Source: Microbacteriaceae bacterium (GTDB lineage: Bacteria; Actinomycetota; Actinomycetes; Actinomycetales; Microbacteriaceae). Taken from it: DNA of 64,000 bases. A model generated the notes under the pieces. It was not told where the DNA came from. It did not search any database and was given only the letters and a program-made list of their open reading frames with translations. The DNA is taken from positions 574,634 through 638,633 of the forward strand of contig JAODMT010000024.1 in the NCBI GenBank assembly GCA_025464975.1. Direction: 5' to 3'. Position 1 is the stretch's first letter, and each line of letters begins with the position of its first letter. Of the stretch, positions 1 to 9,524 are shown piece by piece. Both the position numbers and the translations under genes were made by a program.

Positions 1-396
1 AGTGCCGGCTCATTCCCGACGGTATCGTTTGCCAATCCCGGCGATTCTTTGTGGGCATTTGTTCAGCTGCTACCTCGAGTCCTGTTCGGTCCATTTCCCT
101 GGGAGTGGCCCGCCGTGGGCCTCGCATTCGCATTTGACGCCTTGGTGTGGTGCGCCTTGCTATGGATGGTGTGGCGTGGGTGGAAGAACTCGAGCAACAG
201 GCGTCGCCTACTTGTTGCATTCCTGCCCGCGGCTGCTATCGTCCTCGCTCTCACCGTCTCAAGTGGCAACTATGGGACCATGCAACGATTGCGAGTGCAG
301 GCGGCAGTTCTAATTCTCCCGATCGCAGCTTTCACTCGACGATCACCAGATTCGGAACCTGACCTCCGCGACGATTACGCTGCCGCGGTGCATTAA
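1..396 (+). CDS. C-terminal end of a multi-pass membrane protein (5' end outside window)
   Basis: The frame is open from base 1 to a TAA at 394, so only the last ~131 residues are present. They contain two or three hydrophobic segments separated by a basic loop (WRGWKNSSNRRR) and end in a short acidic, hydrophilic tail. The stretch SSGNYGTMQRLRVQAA, followed by a final membrane segment, is the kind of ending seen in actinobacterial exopolysaccharide-cluster membrane proteins; that is a family impression and not a firm assignment. The acyltransferase, DUF4012 and polymerase genes that follow support a role in surface polysaccharide assembly. No catalytic motif is visible in this fragment. Confidence 0.6.
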   Translation, partial: SAGSFPTVSFANPGDSLWAFVQLLPRVLFGPFPWEWPAVGLAFAFDALVWCALLWMVWRGWKNSSNRRRLLVAFLPAAAIVLALTVSSGNYGTMQRLRVQAAVLILPIAAFTRRSPDSEPDLRDDYAAAVH

Positions 397-571
397 TGAG
401 CGTGTTCGCGACCGCACTCCACACCGAGGGCATGGCCTAGTGACGAGCGCGAGCCATGAAGCGCGCTGTCCTTCGGCAACCGTTGTTTAGATGTTCTTGC
501 AGGCACAACGGTGAGCCCAAGCCCCTGGCCAAACGCGGCCAGCGGTCCAACACCGCCGGTACTATGAGCCC

Positions 572-1726
572 ATGGGGCAAGGTGAAGTTGGTTCAGTTGG
601 ACGTCGGTATAGGTCACTCGACGGGTTGCGGGGGATTGCAGCAGTAGTTGTCCTCCTGCATCATTCGCTGCTTCTAGTCCCAGCTCTAGCCGCGCCGTAC
701 TACGGAAGCTACCCCTCCCCGAAAGGGAACTCCTGGGCTTGGTGGTTGGTAGATACGCCACTTCACGCATTCTGGGAGGGCAAGGCTGCTGTCTATATCT
801 TTTTTGTCCTCAGCGGATTAGTGCTGGCGCTTCCCGTGATCCGTTCGCCGCGCTTCTCCTGGCGAAGCTTCTACCCGCAGCGCATGATACGGCTCTATCT
901 TCCCGTTTGGGCCGCGGTGGTTTTCGCTGTCCTCACAATTCAGCTCGTGCCTCGATCTGGCGTCACTGGCTCTGATTGGCTTCAAGAGCGGCTGACATCA
1001 GTTACGCCCAGCGCGTTCGTGAAGGATATGACGCTGGTGCTCGGCAACAGCGGACTAGTATCCCCGCTGTGGTCACTCCGGTGGGAGATCCTGTTCTCGC
1101 TTGCTCTTCCGATTTTCGTCTGGCTTGCGTTGAAGTGGCGGGCGCTCAATTGGGTGAAGGTGGTGGCTTGCCTTGCGATCGTTGCTGTCGGCGGCGTGAC
1201 CGAAAATTCAGTGTTGCTGTACCTGCCTATGTTCCTGATTGGCGCAATCATCGCATCAGCGCTGCCGGTGTTACACGACCGGGTAGCAACGGATGGCCCT
1301 GCTCGACAAAAGTTTTGGGCAGCGATGTTCGTGACCGCCGCTATACTTCTCGTCTCCCGCTGGCTCCTCCTCGGAGTGGGGGCGCCGATGGTGCTCGTTA
1401 ACGCGACAACGGGGCTCATGCTCGCTGGCGCGGCCATGATGGTCCTGACTGCGATCTTCTGGGTGCGAGCAAATACCTTCCTTTCCCGCCGAGGCGTGCA
1501 ATGGCTCGGCCGCATCTCATTCAGCCTCTATCTCGTCCACGAGCCGATAGTGGTTGCCTGCGGATACGTGTTCGGGGCCGGGCACGAGTGGATTGGCGTA
1601 ACCGCAGCAATCCCGATTGCGATGGGTGTTGCATGGCTTTTTCACCGGTTTGTGGAAAAGCCCAGTCATCGACTGGCGAAAGTGGTCCAAGCGCGCTCCC
1701 GCGCGTCGATCGCGGTCGCAAGGTAA
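572..1726 (+). CDS. acyltransferase-3 family membrane protein (polysaccharide O-acyltransferase)
   Basis: A 384-residue multi-pass membrane protein of the OafA/acyltransferase-3 type, which transfers acetyl or other acyl groups from the cytoplasmic side to sugars of surface glycans. The N-terminal signature SLDGLRGIAAVVVLLHHSLL (about residues 15-34) carries the conserved His pair at the end of helix 1. IFFVLSG, the FYPQRMIRLYLPVW loop and LGRISFSLYLVHEP near residues 315-330 are further family hallmarks. Length is normal for a stand-alone domain without an SGNH extension. The ATG at 572 was chosen because the family start lies about 15 residues before SLDGLRG; the ribosome binding site is weak. 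A closely related but frameshifted paralogue lies at 58735-59915. Base composition is less GC-rich than the conserved core, suggesting acquisition. Confidence 0.9.
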   Translation: MGQGEVGSVGRRYRSLDGLRGIAAVVVLLHHSLLLVPALAAPYYGSYPSPKGNSWAWWLVDTPLHAFWEGKAAVYIFFVLSGLVLALPVIRSPRFSWRSFYPQRMIRLYLPVWAAVVFAVLTIQLVPRSGVTGSDWLQERLTSVTPSAFVKDMTLVLGNSGLVSPLWSLRWEILFSLALPIFVWLALKWRALNWVKVVACLAIVAVGGVTENSVLLYLPMFLIGAIIASALPVLHDRVATDGPARQKFWAAMFVTAAILLVSRWLLLGVGAPMVLVNATTGLMLAGAAMMVLTAIFWVRANTFLSRRGVQWLGRISFSLYLVHEPIVVACGYVFGAGHEWIGVTAAIPIAMGVAWLFHRFVEKPSHRLAKVVQARSRASIAVAR

Positions 1727-2242
1727 ACGGGAGTAGCGCCCTAACCCCAAGCCTTTATTCAGTGGCAATTTGTCGAGGTCGCTGAGCGAGTACCCAGATG
1801 CTGAGTCCTGGCGGTGTTCGATGCGCGTCGACTGCCTGCTCTGTGAGCGTCCACTCCACGGCCGAGATAATCCTGGGGACTTATTGCATGGGGACTCACA
1901 ACTTGCCAGAGGGATTCTAGGTCGATTCTTTTTCGAGCATACGAAGGGCATGGGCCGCATGGATGTCGCCTTGGGCTCGGGAAAGGTGGTCGTGGCACCA
2001 TCCTCCGTCCGTGGGAGTCACGGCTCAGACCAGTGCACCTATCGATGTGATTCGGGTGGCAATCGCCAGAGGCCTAAGGAAATTGCTAGCGCGATGAGGC
2101 CGAGCAAGCCCTCTACAGCGCTCGGAATCCACCAACCTAGTGATTGATCTTTGCGGTCGGCTCACCCGGGCATGCGGAACGATCGTCATTTTCCCGGCGC
2201 TTCATGCGGCGTAGGGCGAACAACATCTGCTTGAATAGCCCA
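1727..2242. other. gene-poor stretch, possibly decayed coding sequence
   Basis: No convincing intact gene between the acyltransferase and the DUF4012 gene. Plus-strand frames give arginine- and serine-rich translations without family features. On the minus strand two short pieces look protein-like. One reads DGGWCHDHLSRAQGD...HALRMLEKEST and stops near 1913. The other reads IISAVEWTLTEQAVD...RPRQIATE and stops near 1759. They are in different frames, which would fit the decayed 3' end of a reversed gene. I do not recognise either fragment. Confidence 0.3.
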
Positions 2243-4093
2243 ATGGCCATTCTTGCCCATGGCATCGGGCCACAGCACACACTTCAGAGCCGTCCGCAAT
2301 TGTGGCGCAAGTGGTGGTTCTGGGTCATCATCGCCTTGCTCGTACTCTTTGTTGCTGCCGCCACCTGGATCGGTTTGCGAGCGCTGGCCGCCAAGTCGGA
2401 GCTTGACGCCGCGCAGCTCGACGTGGGCAAGCTGAAAACTCAGGCGACCTCGCAGAACTTCGGTTCCATGGCGGCAACGCTCGTCGCGCTGAAGGGCCAC
2501 TCCGAGGCGGCCGCCCGGCTGACCAGCGACCCGGTGTGGCGGGCGGGCGAGTTTGTGCCCGCTCTCGGCAAGAACCTTCGCGTGGTGCGCCAGCTTGCCG
2601 CCGTCACCAACGACGTGGTGCAGAACACCGTTGCCCCCCTGGTCGAGGTGGCATCCGGCCTCAGCCCCGCGTCCTTCGCCCCGGTCAACGGCGGGCTCAA
2701 CCTCAAGCCGTTGATCCAGGCGGTCCCAGCGGTTGCCCGCGCCGACAAGGGCCTCAACGCGGCGACGAAGAGCATTAACGCGATCAACACCGCCGGCACA
2801 ATGAAGGTGATTGCTGGGGGAAAGACCCAACTGTCGACCCTCATGGCGACGATGGTCCCGTTGCTCGACAGCGCGAACACCCTGCTGCCGCTGCTGCCGC
2901 CGTCCATGGGCGCCACGCAGCCCCGGACCTACGTCGTCATGTTCCTTAACAACGCGGAATCGCGAGCCCTCGGCGGCTCGGCACTCTCTTTCGCGGAACT
3001 AAACATCGACAAGGGCAAAATATCTCTTGCGAACGCTGTGAGCGCCGGACCCGACCACTTCCAAAATTACTCCACTCCGGTCATTTCGGTGCCCCAGAGT
3101 GTTCGAGTGCTTTACGGGGACGCAATCGGACGCTCCATTGCCAACTCCACTGTTCGCCCGGATTTCCCCACGGCGGCGCAGGTGGTTTCCGAGTATTGGA
3201 AGCGCCAGTTTGGTAAAACGGTCGACGGCGTGATCTCCATCGACCCGGTCGCGCTGTCTTACATTCTTCGGGCAACGACACCCGTTCAGTTGCCGTCTGG
3301 TGATGTCCTCACGCCGGACACTCTGGTGCCGTTCCTGCTGAATCAGGTGTACCAGCGCTACAACTCGGGAATCTACTCACGGGACAACGCCGCCCAGGAC
3401 GCCATCTACGGCCAGGCGGTCGCCGCCACCTTCGCGAAACTGTCCGGTGGCCCGCTCGACCTCAAGCTCTTGGTCGCGGCGCTGCAGCAGGCTCATACCG
3501 AGGGCCGAATCAACTACTGGAGTTCGCACCCCGCCGAGGAGGCTGTGCTCGTGAAGGCCAACCTTGACGGTGGACTCCCCAAGAGCGGCGCAAAGACTGA
3601 CCGGGTGGGCGTCTACTTCCAGGACAACGTGGGGTCGAAACTCAACTTCTACCTCAACCAGACCGTGCGCACCGAGCAAGCGGTGTGCCGAGCCGACGGG
3701 CGCGAGAGCTACCGGATCGGGGTCGACCTGGCCAGCACCGTGCCGCTGAACGCGAAGTCCCTTTCACCGTCGATCCTGGGCACCTGGCAGGTGGAAAAAC
3801 TGAAGCCCGGCGTGCAGAGGCTGTACGTGTACGTGTACGCGCCGCCCGGCTCGCAAATTATGGGCGCCACGATCAACGGCGCCCCGGTCGTTGTCGACGC
3901 CCTGAACGACGAGTCGTACCCGGTCGCGAGGTTGCGCGTGTCGGTGGACCCCGGTGCCTCGGCGACGATGACCGTCGACATCACCGCAAAAAAGGCCGGG
4001 GTGAAGGCGCTCGCCGCTCAGGTGACCCCGATGGTCAACAACACGAAGATCGTTTCCGCGCCGCTGGATTGCGCCACGGTCGCAGGCAAGTAG
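2243..4093 (+). CDS. DUF4012 domain-containing envelope protein
   Basis: About 616 residues. A basic N-terminus is followed by one strong transmembrane helix (WWFWVIIALLVLFVAAATWI, about residues 25-45), and the rest is predicted to be extracytoplasmic. The large domain, with its PRTYVVMFLNNAESRALGGSA motif near residue 230 and repeated beta-rich segments, is typical of DUF4012. These proteins of unknown function are found in exopolysaccharide clusters of Gram-positive bacteria. The start is uncertain: ATG 2243 gives a short cytoplasmic tail before the helix, while ATG 2204 and TTG 2144 are upstream alternatives; none has a clear ribosome binding site. It converges on the two Wzy-like genes on the other strand, seven bases away. 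Confidence 0.85.
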   Translation: MAILAHGIGPQHTLQSRPQLWRKWWFWVIIALLVLFVAAATWIGLRALAAKSELDAAQLDVGKLKTQATSQNFGSMAATLVALKGHSEAAARLTSDPVWRAGEFVPALGKNLRVVRQLAAVTNDVVQNTVAPLVEVASGLSPASFAPVNGGLNLKPLIQAVPAVARADKGLNAATKSINAINTAGTMKVIAGGKTQLSTLMATMVPLLDSANTLLPLLPPSMGATQPRTYVVMFLNNAESRALGGSALSFAELNIDKGKISLANAVSAGPDHFQNYSTPVISVPQSVRVLYGDAIGRSIANSTVRPDFPTAAQVVSEYWKRQFGKTVDGVISIDPVALSYILRATTPVQLPSGDVLTPDTLVPFLLNQVYQRYNSGIYSRDNAAQDAIYGQAVAATFAKLSGGPLDLKLLVAALQQAHTEGRINYWSSHPAEEAVLVKANLDGGLPKSGAKTDRVGVYFQDNVGSKLNFYLNQTVRTEQAVCRADGRESYRIGVDLASTVPLNAKSLSPSILGTWQVEKLKPGVQRLYVYVYAPPGSQIMGATINGAPVVVDALNDESYPVARLRVSVDPGASATMTVDITAKKAGVKALAAQVTPMVNNTKIVSAPLDCATVAGK

Positions 4094-4100
4094 GCGACGC

Positions 4101-5402
4101 CTACTCGATGTGAGCCGACGGGCGGGTGGCGGCGAACGCCCTGCGCCAACTCAGCTCCCGCGAGGCCTTCACCGAGCAGACCACGAAGGTGAGCCAGCCG
4201 AACTCGACTAGCAGCGAACTCTCGGCAAGCCCGGTGACGAGCAGCACCACCAGCACGAGGGCCGGCCAGGCGTAGACGAAGCTGCGCTGCCTCGACGCCA
4301 GAAGCCAGGACCGGATGAACGCGAGTCCGATCAGGAACACGAACGCCAACAGCCCGATCAGGCCGAGCTGAAACCACACGTCGAGGTAGGAGTTGAAGGC
4401 CGAATCCGGCACCACGCCCGCGCCATCCCGAATGGAGGCAAACGGCGGAAGGGACGTCCACCAGTGCCCGGCCCAACCCCATCCCTCCAGCTCGTGTTCC
4501 GGAATCAGCAGCCTGATGGATCGCCAGATTTGCAGTCGCTTGTTGAGCTCGGCGCTCGCACTGAGCGCGTTGATGATCGGGGTTCGGGCGGCCCACGCGA
4601 GGACCAACACGGTGACCGTCGTGGCGAGCAGGCCGATCTGCCAGAAGCGCTTGCGCTCCGGCGTGGCGCGGCGCAGCCCGTACAGGGCGAGGGCGGCAAG
4701 AACGACGATCACGAAGGTGCCGAAGGCGATCGGTGACCGGGCGAGCAGCAGGGTGACGCCGGCGAGCACGAGGGAGCCGACCGCGCGGGATCGCGGCACT
4801 GATTGCGTGCGCAGTTCCGTTCCGAAGGTGACAATCGCGACAAGCGTCACAATGCCGAGCTCGTTCCTCGTGCCGAAGATGCCCTGGATCGGGCCGAGCT
4901 GCGCGAGAGTTCCCTGGATCGCAAGGAAATGTAAGGGGGAGTCGACGAGGAGGCCTGAGAAGATCTCGAGCGCAATGGAGAGAACGAGGGCACCGCGCAA
5001 CACATCGCCGAACGCCCTCGCGATTTGGATCGTGTCACGGATGAGCGCGACATAGATTCCGAGCATCGTGACGCCGAGCAGATAGAGCACACTGCCGAGG
5101 CTCGCCCAGTTGTACTGGCTCCAAAACACGGAGGTGGTCGCCCAGCCGACGAAAATCAGCAGCGATATCGGCAGCAGCCCGTGCCACTCGATGGTTTCCC
5201 GTTGGGCGATCAGCGACACCGTCGCGAGCAGCACGAGAGCGCCCGTGATGGCCAGCGCCCCGGGCCATCCGATGAGCTCCTGAAGCAGCAGAGCGCCGAT
5301 CTCGGCGCCGATGATCGTCTGGGTGAGCGCGGCCGAGAACCGCGGCGATCCCAGAAAGTATCGGGCGATGACGAAGCCCGGATGCTCGCGGCGGGCGTTC
5401 AC
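4101..5402 (-). CDS. O-antigen ligase/Wzy-like polysaccharide polymerase (second of a pair)
   Basis: A 433-residue multi-pass membrane protein of the O-antigen ligase/polymerase (Wzy_C) type, which joins lipid-linked oligosaccharide units or transfers them to an acceptor on the outer face of the membrane. The large periplasmic-type loop carries the family pattern RLQIWRSIRLLIPEHELEGWGW followed by the SAFNSYLDVWFQLGLIGLL helix near residues 290-360. The GTG start at 5402 overlaps the TGA of the upstream gene in a four-base GTGA, so the two are translationally coupled. A much longer reading frame continues upstream of 5402, but it lies antisense-free within the neighbour and is arginine-rich, so it is not the real start. 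Confidence 0.85.
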   Translation of the reverse strand: MNARREHPGFVIARYFLGSPRFSAALTQTIIGAEIGALLLQELIGWPGALAITGALVLLATVSLIAQRETIEWHGLLPISLLIFVGWATTSVFWSQYNWASLGSVLYLLGVTMLGIYVALIRDTIQIARAFGDVLRGALVLSIALEIFSGLLVDSPLHFLAIQGTLAQLGPIQGIFGTRNELGIVTLVAIVTFGTELRTQSVPRSRAVGSLVLAGVTLLLARSPIAFGTFVIVVLAALALYGLRRATPERKRFWQIGLLATTVTVLVLAWAARTPIINALSASAELNKRLQIWRSIRLLIPEHELEGWGWAGHWWTSLPPFASIRDGAGVVPDSAFNSYLDVWFQLGLIGLLAFVFLIGLAFIRSWLLASRQRSFVYAWPALVLVVLLVTGLAESSLLVEFGWLTFVVCSVKASRELSWRRAFAATRPSAHIE

Positions 5403-6739
5403 CGGCGGCTCCGCAGCGACAGCGGGGCGCGCGCCTCCGGCACGGATTCGAGCCCGAGCGGGGTCAGCTTGGTCTTCACCGCCCAGATTACCAGCAGCAT
5501 CCAGCCGCCCTCGAGCAGGATGCGGCTCTCCGCGATGCTCTGCACGAGCTGCGCGGTCAGAACGAGCACGGGCAGCATCGCCACCCAGGAGTAGGTACCG
5601 GTCTGGCCGGGAGCGGTGACCACCCGGTCGACCGAGAGCAACCAGGAGCGCACGAGGGTCGCGAGCACGAGAGCCGCGAACACCACCAGCCCGATGATGC
5701 CGACCTGCAGCCACACGTCCAGCCACGCGTCGTGCGCGTGCGGCGGCTGCACGCCGCCGGCCTTGTGCAGGGTGTTGAACGGGGCGATCCACACGATCCA
5801 GTAGCCCAACCAACCCCAGCCCGCGCCGGGGCGCTGCTGGGCGAGGGCGATGACCTCTTTCCAAATTTCCGCCCGGCCGGTGAGGTCGGGGCTCTTGCCG
5901 AGAACGCTCAGGATGCGGTCCTGGGCCAGGAAGGCCGAGACCGCGAGCAGGGCGACCACGGCGGCGATCCCGCCGTAGGTGAACGCGCGGGCGCGGGGAG
6001 TGCGGGCCAGCCGCACGAGCAGCGACGCAATCGCGACGACAATGACGACCGCGAGCGCGACGAAGATCGTGGCCGATTGGGTGAGGCCGATGGTGACGAC
6101 GGCAACGACGAGCCAGAACCAGCCCCAGCCGCGGCGAACGTCTTTTGCGGCCAGCTGAATGGCGAAGACGATGAGCCCGACGAGCGCCGCCATGGCGAGA
6201 AGGCTCGAGTTGCCGAGGATGCCCTGGATCTTCCCCGACTGGAACAGCAGGTCCCGTGACCAGTACAGAAGCTGGGCCGGGTGAGCCACCGGGGCGACCC
6301 ACACCGGGTAGATCGGGTGCCGGATGATCGCGGCGACGACGAACTCGAAGAGAAAGGACAGCCCGAGAACCAAGCGGAACACCCAGCCGAGCACGGTGAG
6401 AAGTTCCTGCCAGGTGAGGGTGATCGCGATCGACACGGCGGCGGCCGTCGTGACGAGCTGCACGACGGCGCCGAGGGTCGTGAACCCGGGGTAGAAGGAC
6501 CACGAGATGGAGAGGAACGACAGAGCCATGAACGCGAGCAGCGGGTAGGGAAGCGAACCAACCCGAAGCCGCTTGCGATTGCGCACGAGCATCGCGATGG
6601 TGACTCCCGTGATGATCAGCACGAGCACGCCATAGCCCTGCCAGAAGATCAGGTTGCGCCAGAAGTCACCGGCGATGCCCGTGAACAGCACGAAGGTCGC
6701 GAATCCCATGCGGAATCCGCGACTGTCGAGTGTGTTCAT
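5399..6739 (-). CDS. O-antigen ligase/Wzy-like polysaccharide polymerase (first of a pair)
   Basis: A 446-residue membrane protein with about a dozen hydrophobic segments, paralogous to the gene it overlaps at 5399-5402. The polymerase/ligase loop appears as TGRAEIWKEVIALAQQRPGAGWGW (about residues 290-315). It is followed by HAHDAWLDVWLQVGIIGL, where the His and Asp correspond to conserved loop residues of the family. Two such proteins side by side suggest either two polymers or separate polymerase and ligase steps; the sequence does not say which. The ATG at 6739 follows a purine-rich stretch and lies only 63 bases from the acyl-CoA dehydrogenase stop, so read-through from that gene is possible. 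Confidence 0.87.
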   Translation of the reverse strand: MNTLDSRGFRMGFATFVLFTGIAGDFWRNLIFWQGYGVLVLIITGVTIAMLVRNRKRLRVGSLPYPLLAFMALSFLSISWSFYPGFTTLGAVVQLVTTAAAVSIAITLTWQELLTVLGWVFRLVLGLSFLFEFVVAAIIRHPIYPVWVAPVAHPAQLLYWSRDLLFQSGKIQGILGNSSLLAMAALVGLIVFAIQLAAKDVRRGWGWFWLVVAVVTIGLTQSATIFVALAVVIVVAIASLLVRLARTPRARAFTYGGIAAVVALLAVSAFLAQDRILSVLGKSPDLTGRAEIWKEVIALAQQRPGAGWGWLGYWIVWIAPFNTLHKAGGVQPPHAHDAWLDVWLQVGIIGLVVFAALVLATLVRSWLLSVDRVVTAPGQTGTYSWVAMLPVLVLTAQLVQSIAESRILLEGGWMLLVIWAVKTKLTPLGLESVPEARAPLSLRSRR

Positions 6740-6802
6740 AGAGAACAGGTTAGGCCGTGGCGGGTGAGAGCCGCTTGCGCGCGGCTCGCCGAGCCGGCGG
6801 TC

Positions 6803-7987
6803 TTAGACGAATGCGGACTGGCCGGTGATCGCCCGCCCGACGATGAGGGTGTTCATCTCCCTCGTGCCCTCGTAGGAGTAGATCGCCTCCGCGTCGGCGA
6901 AGAATTTGATGACCCCGTAGTCCATGACGATGCCGTTGCCGCCGAACAGCTCGCGGCACCAGGCGACGGTTTCGCGCATCCGGCTCGTCGTGAACTCCTT
7001 CGCGAGTGCGGAATGCTCGTCGCGTTGAATTCCCTCGTCGAGCATCTGGCTCACCCGGGTGACGAGCCCGATGGAGGAGGTGATGTTGCCGAGGCTCTTG
7101 GCCAACAGCTCCTGGACGAGCTGGTGGCGGCCGATCGGCTTGCCGAACTGGATGCGCTCGCCGGCGTAGCCCACCGCGGCCTCGTAGGCCCCGACCGCGT
7201 TGCCGACCGCGGCCCAGGCCACTTCGGCGCGGGTGAGTCGGAGCACCGCCGCGGTCTGCCGGAACGACTGCGAGCCCTGCAGCCGGTTCGCCTCCGGCAC
7301 CACCACATTGGTGAGCACGATGTCGGCGTTCTGCACGATGCGCAGCGCCTGCTTGTTCTCAATCCGGGTGGCCGAGTAGCCCTCCGTCGTGGTCGGCACG
7401 ATGAATCCCTTGACCTGGTTGTCTTCGGCGTCACGCGCCCAGATGATCGTGACGTCGCTAATCGAGCCGTTTCCGATCCACCGCTTCGCGCCGTTGATCA
7501 CCCAGTGGTCGCCGTCGCGCCGCGCGACGGTCTGCAGTCCCTGGGCGGTGTCGGAGCCGGAGAGCGGCTCGGTGAGGCCGAACGCGCCGAGAAGCTCGAC
7601 GGAGGCGAGCTTCGGCAGCCACTCCGCGCGTTGCTCGGCGGATCCGGCAACAGCGATCGAGCCCATGACGAGCCCGTTCTGCATGCCGACGAGGGTCGAG
7701 ACACTCGCGTCAACCCGCGCGAGCTCGAGGGCGACCCAGCCGCGGAACACCGCACTGTTCTCAAACCGCCGGGTCTCCTCCCACGACTGCCCGAACGCGC
7801 CCAGCTCCGCGAGGCCGGTCACGACGTCCCGTGGGAAGAACTCGCCCTTCATCCACAGGTCATTGGCGATCGGCCGCACCTTCTCCTCGAGGAAGGCGCG
7901 AAGTTCCACGATGAACTGCTTCTCCCGGTCGGAGAGGGCGTTTTCGTAGCCGTAGAAGTCGCTGGGGATTGGCTCGAATGACGTCAT
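6803..7987 (-). CDS. acyl-CoA dehydrogenase family protein
   Basis: A 394-residue soluble flavoprotein of the acyl-CoA dehydrogenase superfamily, which oxidises an acyl-CoA at the alpha-beta bond with FAD and passes electrons to ETF. Domain order is standard: an N-terminal helical domain, a middle beta domain with GAFGLTEPLSGSDTAQG and RWIGNG (about residues 125-175), and a C-terminal helical domain ending YEGTREMNTLIVGRAITG. The segment EAIYSYEGTREMN holds the usual catalytic-base position of the glutaryl/isovaleryl-type enzymes (Glu in YEGT). The ATG at 7987 has a GGAG ribosome binding site (CGGAGCACACACATG) and replaces a longer spurious start at 8161. The substrate cannot be deduced; glutaryl-CoA or short-chain acyl-CoA are candidates. 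Confidence 0.9.
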   Translation of the reverse strand: MTSFEPIPSDFYGYENALSDREKQFIVELRAFLEEKVRPIANDLWMKGEFFPRDVVTGLAELGAFGQSWEETRRFENSAVFRGWVALELARVDASVSTLVGMQNGLVMGSIAVAGSAEQRAEWLPKLASVELLGAFGLTEPLSGSDTAQGLQTVARRDGDHWVINGAKRWIGNGSISDVTIIWARDAEDNQVKGFIVPTTTEGYSATRIENKQALRIVQNADIVLTNVVVPEANRLQGSQSFRQTAAVLRLTRAEVAWAAVGNAVGAYEAAVGYAGERIQFGKPIGRHQLVQELLAKSLGNITSSIGLVTRVSQMLDEGIQRDEHSALAKEFTTSRMRETVAWCRELFGGNGIVMDYGVIKFFADAEAIYSYEGTREMNTLIVGRAITGQSAFV

Positions 7988-8187
7988 GTGTGTGCTCCGT
8001 TGCATCGCTGGTTGGCCGGCGGACCCGACGGGAGCCCGCGGTGCGCGCGCCACTTGTCCGACATTCGACCCTATCCCCGCGTCTGCGACCGCCCAAGGTG
8101 ATTGGTACTTTGGTCTAATCGCCCGCTTCGCGCCCCGGGTCCGGTTGTAGGTCGCGACCAAGCACCGCAGATCACCTAAGGATGTTG

Positions 8188-9405
8188 ATGTTTGTAGCCA
8201 TCACCAATCGGCCGCGGCCCTACGCCTGGGGTTCCCGGACGGCGATCGCCGAGCTGCTCGGCCGCGAGGCATCCGGCGAACCGGAGGCGGAGCTGTGGCT
8301 CGGCGCGCACCCCGGATCGCCGAGCGTCATCCTGGATCCGGCGCAGACCGGAGGCGCCAAAGACCTCGCCGAGTGGATCGCGGCCGACCCGCAGACCGCG
8401 CTCGGCCCGTACGCGTCGACCGGGCGACTGCCGTTTCTGCTCAAGATCCTCGCCGCGGCGGCGCCGCTCTCGCTGCAGGCCCACCCGACCATCGAACAGG
8501 CTCGGCTCGGGTTCGAGCGGGAGAACGTACTCGGCGTGCCGCTGGACGCACCGAACCGCAACTACAAGGACGCCTTCCCGAAGCCCGAACTGATCTACGC
8601 GCTGAGCCCCACCTTCGATGCGCTCTGCGGATTTCGCCCGCTCGACCAGGTGCGCGGGCTGGTCGAGGCGCTCATCGACGTCTCACTCGCGATCGAGGAT
8701 CCGCAGCCGCAGCCGCTCGAAGACCTGCTCGGCTCGCTTGCCGGGTCGGATGACGCGCTGCCGCAGACCTTCGAGTGGCTGATCGGCAACGGCGCCGGGG
8801 TGCCGACGCTCGTCGCGCTCGTGACGGTGCTCGCGCAGGTGGGGGTGCCCGGTCACGAGGCGGAGATGCGTACCGTTCGCCGGTTGGCCGAGCAGTACCA
8901 CGGCGACCCCGGGATCGTCATCTCGTTGCTGCTCAACCACGTGACGCTTGCCGCCGGCGAGGCGCTGTACCTTCCGGCCGGAAACATCCACGCCTACCTG
9001 AACGGGCTGGGGGTTGAGCTCATGGCTGCGTCCGACAACGTGCTGCGCGGGGGTCTGACGCCGAAATACATCGACGTGCCGGAACTGCTCGACGTGCTCG
9101 ACTTCACCGCCGTGCCGGTGCCGTATCTCGAGCCATCCGCGCCGACGCCCGGCGTTTCGGTGTACACGCCAGACGTGCCCGACTTCGAGCTGGTGCGCGT
9201 GGCCGGGGATGACCTCGACTCGTCGTTCGAGCTTGGCGGCCCGGCCATCGCGATCTGCACCGACGGCGGCGTGACGATTTCCGGCGCGGCGGGTTCGCCG
9301 ACGGTTGGTCTTGCCCGTGGCGAGTCGGTGTACATCACCCCGGACGAGTCCACGCTGCGGTTCGGCGGGACCGGGACGCTGTTCCTCGCGACGACGGGGC
9401 GGTAG
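8188..9405 (+). CDS. manA: mannose-6-phosphate isomerase, class I
   Basis: A 405-residue zinc enzyme that interconverts fructose-6-phosphate and mannose-6-phosphate, the entry to GDP-mannose. Zinc ligands of type I isomerases are visible: LQAHP (Gln and His, about residue 95), PKPELIYAL (Glu) and AGNIHAYL (His, about residue 272). The GGLTPK motif after the last ligand contains the substrate-binding region. The ATG at 8188 is preferred over 8182 because AAGGA at 8178 is spaced correctly only for 8188. In M. tuberculosis manA lies beside manB; here manB is 9.6 kb downstream. The last codons and the stop lie inside a 48-bp sequence repeated at 11148. Confidence 0.95.
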   Translation: MFVAITNRPRPYAWGSRTAIAELLGREASGEPEAELWLGAHPGSPSVILDPAQTGGAKDLAEWIAADPQTALGPYASTGRLPFLLKILAAAAPLSLQAHPTIEQARLGFERENVLGVPLDAPNRNYKDAFPKPELIYALSPTFDALCGFRPLDQVRGLVEALIDVSLAIEDPQPQPLEDLLGSLAGSDDALPQTFEWLIGNGAGVPTLVALVTVLAQVGVPGHEAEMRTVRRLAEQYHGDPGIVISLLLNHVTLAAGEALYLPAGNIHAYLNGLGVELMAASDNVLRGGLTPKYIDVPELLDVLDFTAVPVPYLEPSAPTPGVSVYTPDVPDFELVRVAGDDLDSSFELGGPAIAICTDGGVTISGAAGSPTVGLARGESVYITPDESTLRFGGTGTLFLATTGR

Positions 9406-9433
9406 CGCCGTCGGGCGGGCCATTCCCCGCCCG
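9386..9433 (+). repeat. 48-bp direct repeat, left copy (spans manA 3' end)
   Basis: Starts TCGCGACGACG, covers the last codons and TAG of manA, and ends in a hairpin (CGGGCGGG, six-base loop, CCCGCCCG, 9412-9433) that could act as the manA terminator although no T tract follows. It matches 11148-11195 at 46 of 48 positions by eye. Together the two copies bracket the DUF559 insertion, like the boundaries left by a duplication or site-specific integration. Confidence 0.85.
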
Positions 9434-9524
9434 TGCGCTGCTTCCCCTTTCCGCCGCCATCCGTCGCTGTTGCCTTTCCCACTGTTTCCCGCCGCTGGTT
9501 CCCCATTTCCGCCGCTACTTCCCC

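Noticed and set aside
1770..2147. A 125-residue plus-strand frame in the gap
   Set aside because: Low-quality composition, no ribosome binding site and no family pattern.
5403..6503. A long minus-strand frame continuing upstream of the second polymerase gene
   Set aside because: It lies within the first polymerase gene in another frame, is Arg/Pro-rich and without family features; the GTG at 5402 with the GTGA overlap explains the real start.
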